From Diphasiastrum complanatum (taxonomy: Eukaryota > Streptophyta > Lycopodiopsida > Lycopodiales > Lycopodiaceae), in the NCBI GenBank assembly GCA_029204225.1, contig MU832044.1, positions 64,001 to 90,195 of the forward strand: a DNA stretch of 26,195 nt, in the 5' to 3' direction. A program made the translations under genes and the position numbers. Positions 19,276 to 26,195 of this stretch are shown in pieces (position 1 is the stretch's first letter; each line of letters begins with the position of its first letter). The notes under the pieces were generated by a model. It saw nothing but the letters and a program-made list of their open reading frames with translations. It was not told the origin of the DNA and did not search any database.

Positions 19276-19526
19276 TATACACTTTATTCAATGCATTTCA
19301 TGCTTCACTTGAAGATGTGCACTTACCAACTAAGTAGAGATTTCTTTGCTCTCTTGTCATACCTCACTTGATCTTGAGGTGCTTGAGGCCTATCCTCCAC
19401 ACCTGCAACAATCTCCATCAACTCATTCATCTCCAATAAGGACTCCATCCTCACCTTCCAAGTAGAATAGTTGATTGAGGTAAGCCTATCATTGCTCTCC
19501 AACATAAAGCCTCCACTTGTAGCCAT
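19276..19526 (-). pseudogene. copia element B, gag N-terminus (first piece)
   Basis: An ATG at 19526 opens MATSGGFMLESNDRLTSINY, followed by STWKVRMESLLEMNELMEIV and QVRYDKRAKKSLL. This is the usual start of a copia gag (the DUF4219-like NYSTWK...M motif). After a frameshift at about 19330, the sequence reads CTSSSEA, stop, NALNKVY up to about 19277. There the 1.58-kb element interrupts it, and the gag resumes at 17699. Its leader and primer binding site lie upstream, at higher coordinates. Confidence 0.8.
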
Positions 19527-20115
19527 GTTGAAGTAACCTGATCTTCTTCTTTCAACCTGCTCCAATGCACAAAGAACTCTCTTGAATGTCAACAAATGAA
19601 CTCAAGAAGAAATCACAAATATATGGAACCTCTCAAATCTCTTCTAGCACTTCTAACTAGAAAATCAACACATAGAATAGTGAAATCCTGATCAACGTAT
19701 GATCTATCCTCAATTTAATGATTCTTGCCACTTCTAAAGATTGAAACAAACTCAAATGAAGTTCAGTAACCTCACAAACTAGAGAAACAATCAAAATTAG
19801 GGTGTTGACAAAATCACAAAAAATTGAATATCTCAAATTCTACATGCAATTTCTAGAAACTTGATATATCTTCTTGTAGCCTCCAATGAGACCTCTCTAA
19901 TGCACCAAAAGTCATCTAATTCCAGTAAACCAAGTGTGAAATTGGAATTGATCAAGTATATAACCCTATATTGAGTTTTGACCTACAAAAGATCAATTCT
20001 ACACATGCAAAAATGCTGATTTTTGAGTAGAAATCAGTCTACATGCTCTAGCATTGGTAACTACTCCAAATCCTTGCTAAAGATGGCTGATCCTTTCATA
20101 ATCTGAAACACAAGA
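19527..20115 (-). other. leader of copia B
   Basis: Untranslated AT-rich sequence between the gag start (19526) and the primer binding site (20116-20127). No protein-like frame was seen. Confidence 0.6.
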
Positions 20116-20127
20116 GCTCTGATACCA
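20116..20127 (-). other. primer binding site of copia B
   Basis: On the - strand, TGGTATCAGAGC is a perfect match to the common plant copia site for initiator tRNA-Met. It is directly preceded by an LTR end, CTTCACA. This fixes the orientation of element B and one edge of its LTR. Confidence 0.88.
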
Positions 20128-20436
20128 TGTGAAGGATTTCAGATTATTCAAGATCCAATCCATGTCCCTGATCTTTGGTTACAATAAGGAGCAAATCAAC
20201 ACTCCTGCCAATGTAGAAAAATCAGCATCTACATACAAAATGAGATGCAAACTCTAAGAGATGCTGATCAAACATGAAAAAAAACATAAAATATGTTTGT
20301 TTTTGTACAATTACAGTACCCTACTGTATTTCACACGTTTGGAATCGAAAATAGCAATAAATGAACATTCTACACACAATATTGCAAGATAACACCAAGA
20401 TAGTGCACCAATGAGTAGTAGAACCAAAAAGACGTC

Positions 20437-20645
20437 CATTCTCTAGCATCACCTCGATCATTTATAGTTAACTCGGAGTATAACCCTACTCTTTGGTGAC
20501 CCAAGGACTTCAATCTGAATTTATGAAATGATGAATCATTAACAAATTTTATATAATCGTCTGTCTGAGCTGCACTGCCTTTTCTCAAAATGTGGGATAA
20601 GCAAATTTCCTTAGTAAGAGGAAGGTAATTAAGTCTCGAATACAT
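20437..20645 (-). other. unassigned open frame between the LTR repeats
   Basis: From about 20645 to 20437 the - strand has an open frame (PLTKEICLSHILRKGS, then DDYIKFVNDSSFHKF and ELTINDRGDAREW) with a balanced, protein-like composition. It then runs into the repeated LTR segment down to 20370. It does not resemble copia gag, integrase, RT or RNase H. It lies between the two diverged LTR-like repeats and has no obvious start or promoter. It could be a captured exon fragment, or chance. I cannot identify it. Confidence 0.3.
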
Positions 20646-21024
20646 TTGTCAATATGAGCACTTACAGATTCTCTGATTCTCTTAAAGGTTGTGAAGAAAT
20701 ATGAATCACTAAGATCCAGATTTGTCCTCTTGATCTTTGGTAAGAAAGTCAACACAATCTACACATTTGCAACATAGAAAAATCAGCATCCACTTAATGA
20801 AAGAGATACAAACTCAATAATAACTTGATCAGACATTAAACATAAGATGAAATGAAGTTCTTGTCCATAAAAAAATAGTAAGCAACTATATTTCACACCT
20901 GTGGATCCGAATATAACATAAAATGAGGATTCTACACACAAGATTGCAAGATATCACCACGATAGGTCACCATTATAGTGCACCAATGGATAGATGAACC
21001 CAAGAGAACTCATGTATAAGCATG

Positions 21025-21153
<129 letters not shown>

Positions 21154-21267
21154 CTCTTCCCACGTGTGTACAACTATATATAACATATCCATGACTCATT
21201 AATGAGTTTGGTTTCCATCCATAAAAAACCCTAACATTAATGTGGTCTAGATTCAACATCTCCAACA

Positions 21268-21459
21268 TTTAAACTTGAATCCACCAAACTCGACCTTCTA
21301 CTATTTTCCTCACTTTCTAGAAGTGGTAATTCAAATACATTTGAATGAAAATAACTTTGAAATGAAAATCTCTAAGTCTAATATGAAAATTGGCCTCAAT
21401 TGCCAAATAAACAATTATGACCATATTTGACTAAACTAGTTGAAATCTTTCACACTCTC
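21268..21459 (-). other. 3' untranslated end of copia C
   Basis: AT-rich sequence between the RNase H tail of relic C and the TGTTGGAGATG start of the LTR region. No strong polypurine tract is visible. Confidence 0.4.
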
Positions 21460-22142
21460 TCTTCAACTAGTTTTAGCATAGACTTTGAGAATACTCCAAG
21501 TGAAATCCTATGCTTCATAAACAAGTCTTTTTCCAATGCTTTGGTGAAGATATCAACTACACATTTCCTTGAAGAAACATGTTGAAGATCCACCTACTTT
21601 GCCATGACTTACTCCCTCACTACTTCTACTTGTAGAAATTCAACAATGGATCATGTCTGGTTCTTGATTAGAGAGGTATAATCTCTATCCATCACTTCTC
21701 TGCAGAGATTTTGGCTGAGTGCTTCATCGATAGTAGTATGTTATTGAATTAGATAACAAGCAGACTCTTCAATGTACCGTATAGGTTTTGTGCACACTCT
21801 TGTCAATATTCTTGGAGTTAGTGTAGGTTGATAACCACATCCTTGGTTTTTTTTGTTCCTAAGTCACAACATCTTCTTCGGATTCACGATAAGTCGTTCG
21901 TTTGTCGACATATTTGAACCTGAGACTCGAATTGTCATGTCGATAGCAAGAGTAGTTGATAGTTCATTTGGAACTTTACTCTTCCCTTTTAGGTCAATCA
22001 ATTGATCCTCAATAAATATGAAATCTCTGCTACAAAATATCTTTGATGTAACGAGATCATACAGGTGGTCAGCTTTAGTTTTTAAGGGCTGATTGATATC
22101 GATGGCAATGGATGATAGTCCCAGATCCCAATAGCTTTGCAA
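21460..22142 (-). pseudogene. copia element C, integrase end / RT start / RNase H tail
   Basis: Three pieces of a copia polyprotein follow each other on the - strand. HLYDLVTSKIFCSRDFIF and then EDQLIDL (about 22060-21980) are the end of the integrase region. TIDEALSQNLCREVMDRDYT and SLIKNQ, then a stop where Trp is expected (about 21740-21650), are the start of RT. VDLQHVSSRKCVVDIFTKAL (about 21620-21545) is the C-terminal tail of RNase H, where the last two pieces share one frame. The RT palm with its YVDD box and most of RNase H are missing, so about 1.2 kb must have been deleted internally. Its orientation and nearness to the LTR region suggest that it shares an LTR with element B. Confidence 0.68.
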
Positions 22143-22196
22143 TTCAGCCCAAAATGCCAGCAGACCGCAATTATCTGCAAAATATAATATCGCACG

Positions 22197-22547
22197 TCAC
22201 GATCGGAAATTTCCATGGTGTTGTTGATAGAAGACACACCAATTTGTGATCATGTCATTGGCCGGGTTGCCAGTATTTACACTTGTTAGCTTGGGCCAAT
22301 AAATCTTTTTTTTTAACCTTTGTGTCAAAAAATGTCTCTCCGACGACCTATTCGATAATAATAGGGATTGATGCGCATATAGACTGGTGCATCGAGATAC
22401 CATGCCATGGAGCTTTTGCTTTGTAGAAATGTATCCGCCTTGCTCCTTGGGTTGAAATTTCTTGGCAAACTCTTGAGACACCAACAGATCCTTGCTAGGT
22501 GCATTTGGAGTGATCCTATGCCTTATTGAAGGTGCTTTAGTTGCCAA
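22197..22547 (-). other. unassigned open frame, - strand
   Basis: A 116-codon open frame (with APSKDLLVSQEFAKKFQPKE and GGYISTKQKLHGMV) between the coiled-coil pseudogene and the copia C relic. Its composition is protein-like and basic, but I recognise no domain. It may be the downstream part of the same decayed gene as the next entry, or linker sequence of an unknown element. Confidence 0.3.
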
Positions 22548-22559
22548 GGTATGTTCATG

Positions 22560-23560
22560 TTGTGGATCAGGTTGAGGGGAGAGAGATGGTGAGGGATTGG
22601 TTTCAGCAATGCATGGGTGTCAGGAGAAAATTGGAGTTGGATGAAAGGAAAGTTAGTGGTGTCAAGTTTGGCCTTGAAGTGACGACCCCCGATCTCTTGA
22701 CAGAGGCTCATCGGAAACCTACCCCATCACCACCATCTGATCCATCGTAGTGAGGCCTTGATTGGTAAAATTGGGCGTGTTCCGCATGGAAAAAAGACAC
22801 TAATTGTGTAGCTGCTTGTAATTTCTCTTCCAAGGTGGCAATATTATTGTTGAGGGCCTTGACGGAAGCAATATAAGATTGTTGTATTTTGTTGTGTCGT
22901 GGCCTTTAGCTTTTGCGCCAATTGCTAGTATGTAAGCTCCCTTGGAAATAGTTGGAGGTGTGAAATCTATGAATTTGACCTGTTTCAACTGGTCCTTCAT
23001 AGCGGAATGTGCGGCTGTTGCTGCTGCCAACGCGTCGCCGCACTCCGTCATAAGGTTTGTCATGGTATTTTGCAGGTTGAAGATGGTTTGATCTTTTAGC
23101 TAGATCTGGTTTTGGAGGTGGCTAATCATTTGCTACTACTGCCGGATTTGTGCATTTAGAGTCTGGATTCGAAACTGTTGTTGATCGAGATCAGCCACCA
23201 CCTTTGCCTTATCCTATTGAAGTTGTGAAAGGGCTCCATCTTGTACCTGCTGCCTTAGTGCCTGATGTCCTGACAATGTGCTAAAACTTTTGTATTGCAG
23301 CTCATTGACCAACCATACCATCTTTTGGGCCACTAGTGGTAATTGCTCTTAAAATCCAATGTCAGGGAAGGGGCATCCATAGTTGGGGTAAGGCATAGGA
23401 TTACACGGAAGGAAATATTGAAATGATGGAGAAGGATTTTGAGAAATTGAAGTTGGAGGTAATTGGGATTTTGGAGAAGATTAAGGTGGAGGTGATTGGG
23501 TTGGAGGAGAATTAGCTTTTGAAGGAGAAGAGTGGACTATAGTAGTTGTCACAGTGGTGG
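22560..23560 (-). pseudogene. decayed Pro/Ser-rich and coiled-coil reading frame
   Basis: One - strand frame runs from about 23555 to 22800, broken only by single stop codons. Its N-terminal part is rich in Pro, Ser and Thr (SPPTQSPPP, SQLPPTSISQNPSPSF). The middle has a Gln-rich heptad-like stretch (QVQDGALSQLQ, DLDQQQFRIQTLNAQIRQ, QMISHLQNQI, DQTIFNLQNTMTNLMTECG), probably a coiled coil. An Ala-rich section and IDFTPPTISKGAY follow. The stops at P/S, F/E, Q/D, Q/Q (two) and I/L positions are all TAA or TAG, as CAA or CAG would give by a C-to-T change. Sequence down to about 22560 (HAEHAQFYQSRPHYDGSDGG in another frame) may be its continuation. I do not recognise the family; an ORF of a retroelement or a host-gene copy is possible. 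Confidence 0.5.
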
Positions 23561-25045
23561 ATGTGGTTTGTGTTAGTCAATGTATTGCTTCCTAATCTTG
23601 CAATAGGAGGAAAAACACCATTTGAGATGTTGTATAAGAAAAAGCCTAAGGTAGATCATCTTAGGAACTTTGGCTATGTATGCTTTGTGCATGTACCTTT
23701 AGAGACTAGGAAGAAGGAAGATCCTAGTGCTGTTAAAGAAATTTTTGTAGGATATGCATCTACTAAAAAAGCATAGAAAGTATATCTTCCCTCTATATGA
23801 TGTTGAAGGAAGGCATGTGGAAGGTGAAACTTCCTATCATGCACTTTTCATATCAGATGAAGAGCCTAAGGATATCCAAGAAGCACTTCAATTCGAGAAG
23901 TGGGTTGAAGCAATGACCCAAGAGTTTGAAGCCTTGATGTCAAACAACACATGGGAGCTTGTGGGGCCACCAAACAACATGCATGTGATTGGATGTAAGT
24001 GGGTTTTCAGAATCAAGTATTATAACTGATGGATCTATCAACAAATATAAAGCAAGACTTTGTGCTAAAGGCTACTCACAAATGAAAGGCCTTGACTATG
24101 AAGACACCTTTGCACCAATTGCAAAAATGGTAACAATCAGAATACTCATATCTCTTGCATGTTTTCACAATTGGAGAATGTTTCAGCTTGATGTTTCTAA
24201 TGCCTTTCTCAATGGTTACCTTGAGGAGAAGATTTACATGGAGCAACCTCCTGGTTTTGTGAAAGAAGGTGAAGAATCAAAAGTTTGTCTTTTGTTCAAA
24301 AGTCTCTATGGACTGAAACAAGCACCAAGGTCTTGGTATACAAGGCTCAACTCCTATCTCATATCACTCGGATTTTGTCTTAGTGAATATGACCCCTCTT
24401 TGTATATTAAGTTTGTAGATAACTAGTGATTATTCTTCTCATCTATATAGATGATATCATTATTTGTGGAAATAATGAGAAGCTAGTTGAAGAAACTAAG
24501 CATGAACTTGGTAGTGAATTTAAGATGCAGGACTTAGGAGTTCTTCACTATATTTTAGGCCTTGAGATTGACTTTTGGAAAGGTCATGCCTTCATTAGTC
24601 AAAGTAGATATGCACTTTCCATGGTCAAGAAATTCCAAATGGAAAACCGTAAAGACATAGATACACCAATGGAACACATTGTAAAAGTTCCTATGAAAGA
24701 TGATGAAAAATCTTTTGTGGACATCACTCTTTATAGGAGTCTTATTGGCTCACTTATATGGTTAACAGTGACTAGGCCTGATCTAAGCTTTAGTGTGCAT
24801 AAGCTAAGTCAACACATGCAGGATCCAAAGATGTATCAGTGGAAAGAATCTTCAGGTATATATCTTCTACCTTGGATTATGGATTATTATACAAAGGAGA
24901 AGTTCTGACGTTGATTGCTTTTTCAAATTCAGATTTTGTAGGAGACAGGTTGAATAGGAAATCCACAAGTTCTTACACAATTTTTCTAAAAGTAAATCTA
25001 GTTCCTTGGCTATCAAATAAGCAAGCAACCATATCCTTATTGTGA
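23561..25045 (+). pseudogene. copia fragment E: integrase end, RT, RNase H start
   Basis: The fragment opens with GGKTPFEMLYKKKPKVDHLR, the end of a copia integrase core, then FVGYASTKKA. RT starts at about 23880 (KWVEAMTQEFEALMSNNTWE, GCKWVFRIKY). After a one-base shift near 24029 it continues with KARLCAKGYSQMKGLDYEDT, the palm motif FQLDVSNAFLNG, KSLYGLKQAPRSWY and DPSLYIKFVDN, then a TAG. The YIDD box (24444-24455) follows in a third frame, then DLGVLHYILGLE, YRSLIGSLIWLTVTRPDLSF and LSQHMQDPK. A last shift gives the RNase H start (IAFSNSDFVGDRLNRKSTSSY). It stops at about 25045, before the RNase H active-site end. Few lesions are seen, so it is younger than relics C and D. Neither LTR nor gag is attached. 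Confidence 0.9.
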
Positions 25046-25742
25046 AAGTACTGTACTTTAGGACCATAAATGGATCTACAAAAGATCCACAAGAGTGATT
25101 GGATGCTTGCTTAACAATCTATCAAAAAAACTAGACACAAAAAAGTTGATCTAGATTGGCAATTTGACAAACAACAAGCATTAACAATCAAAAGCATTGA
25201 TAAACATTGAAATCCGAGCCCACACGTGTGTACTACAAGCTGTAGTACGGCCTTCAACCTGAGAAACAAGTAGAAATTGATTTGGTTTCATTTGGATCAC
25301 AAAAACTCAATGTACATAGTGACCTAGCTTGAGATTGCCAATGAGCTCCAAAAATTTTCTATCTTCTCACTATGGAGAGAGGGAATACATAGCAAATTCG
25401 ACTTCCTTCTTGAAGTTAGGTGGATTTCCAGCATGTAATAAGGATGTTAACTCACTCTCCTTGACCTAAAATGAAACCCTAGTCTATTTCCTAGAGTTAT
25501 GCTTGGTAGGTAGCTAGTTGGTCAAATTTTCACCTTAAACTTAGGTATAGGTCCTATAAAGTAGGGATGACCACCAAATAGACATGACCAACTCTCTTGA
25601 CTTGACCTAACCTACATTAGGATGGGTTTCCCATGTGGCATCATGGCCTCACATGTGCGGGACCCACTTGTGTACACAATTTACACTATTCTACATGGTT
25701 TTTGATCAAGCTAGATTTGCCAATTTTTGGCAATTCTTCACA
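25046..25742 (-). repeat. putative LTR of copia element D
   Basis: A TGTGAAGAATTG start on the - strand at 25742 follows a polypurine-like tract, as at a 3' LTR. The LTR would extend toward lower coordinates for up to about 690 bp, but its other end is not clear. The stretch has no coding frame. It contains short palindromes: TTGCCAATTTTTGGCAA near 25718 and GTACTACA-AGC-TGTAGTAC at 25230-25248. Confidence 0.42.
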
Positions 25743-25754
25743 CTCCTCCTCAAA
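25743..25754 (-). other. polypurine tract of copia element D
   Basis: TTTGAGGAGGAG on the - strand directly precedes TGTGAAGAATTG. Just upstream the frame reads IDQAKFEEE, a typical last stretch of copia polyproteins or the sequence beside them. Confidence 0.55.
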
Positions 25755-26195
25755 TTTAGCTTGATCTATTTACAACTCTCTTGATAGATCAATGAAAGCT
25801 TTTAGAAGTGTCTAAAAAATCCAGCTACAAAGAAGGAACTTTTGAGACTCCAATAGAGAATGATGTCCATGAAGGATCTTTCACCACCTCTTAGAGGATC
25901 CCTTACAAGATGTTCCATAAATGTGTCTATATACATGTAGCACACTTCAAAACTAAACATCATGCCAAGCCATGGATTCCAAGGCATTTTGTGCACTTGA
26001 AGATACATCAATTAAAATATTAAGTGCATAAATAATGTTGCCAAAGACAACTTGCCTTGCTTGATCCATATGATTGAGCCTTGATGGCTCCATCTTGATA
26101 CTCAAGATTCTTCTTGGAGTCCTCGGGTATTGAGCTTGATCCTCCACTTGACTTGACTCCAAAACATCAATGAATTGAATAAGGTGTTGATCCAA
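25755..26195 (-). other. unassigned sequence upstream of the copia D end
   Basis: Two overlapping - strand open frames lie here: 26195-25953, with PRTPRRILSIKMEPSRLNHM and ARQVVFGNIIYALNILIDVS, and 26011-25802, with DPLRGGERSFMDIILYW. They look protein-like in places, but I cannot match them to integrase, RT or RNase H. They probably belong to the 3' part of element D or an older insertion. The first frame runs off the window edge. Confidence 0.3.

Overview
The window looks like nuclear DNA of a land plant, probably a large, repeat-rich genome. The sequence is AT-rich and contains a Bet v 1/PR-10-type gene with the family's single intron position, many Ty1/copia fragments primed by initiator tRNA-Met, a Ty3/gypsy relic and a fold-back DNA element. 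A gymnosperm is possible, but I cannot show it. No prokaryotic, plastid or mitochondrial gene and no CRISPR array was seen.

Left part (1-5600): old repeat remains. A copia gag-protease relic lies on the + strand (about 960-1737), and a Ty3/gypsy integrase relic on the - strand (about 3400-3830). The rest has no gene I recognise.

Gene (5798-6457, - strand): a two-exon Bet v 1/PR-10/MLP-like gene coding for 153 residues, with a TATA box and two W-box cores upstream. It is the only apparently intact host gene.

Tandem DNA (7610-11690): a 41-bp duplication, then three nearly identical copies of a 1.0-kb unit, then diverged copies of part of that unit with a period of about 477 bp. The diverged copies carry decayed tRNA primer-site-like motifs.

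Nested transposons (11690-19526): one - strand copia gag-protease gene is broken into three pieces. A 1.58-kb element with inverted ends (17700-19275) sits in the first break, and inside it is a 0.93-kb multi-hairpin fold-back. A 5.25-kb + strand copia element (12258-17504) sits in the second break. That copia element has both LTRs, a primer binding site and a polypurine tract, but is dead: frameshifts, stops, lost catalytic residues and a 425-bp internal inversion.

Right part (19527-26195): the leader, perfect primer binding site and LTR region of the interrupted copia element, including a 122-bp (GA)n tract and an unassigned open frame; a heavily deleted - strand copia relic; a decayed - strand reading frame rich in Pro/Ser and Gln coiled coil, whose stops all look like Gln codons changed by C-to-T; a + strand copia integrase-RT-RNase H fragment; and the 3' end and LTR start of another - strand copia element. 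Apart from the Bet v 1-like gene, the window is almost entirely layers of dead retroelements.
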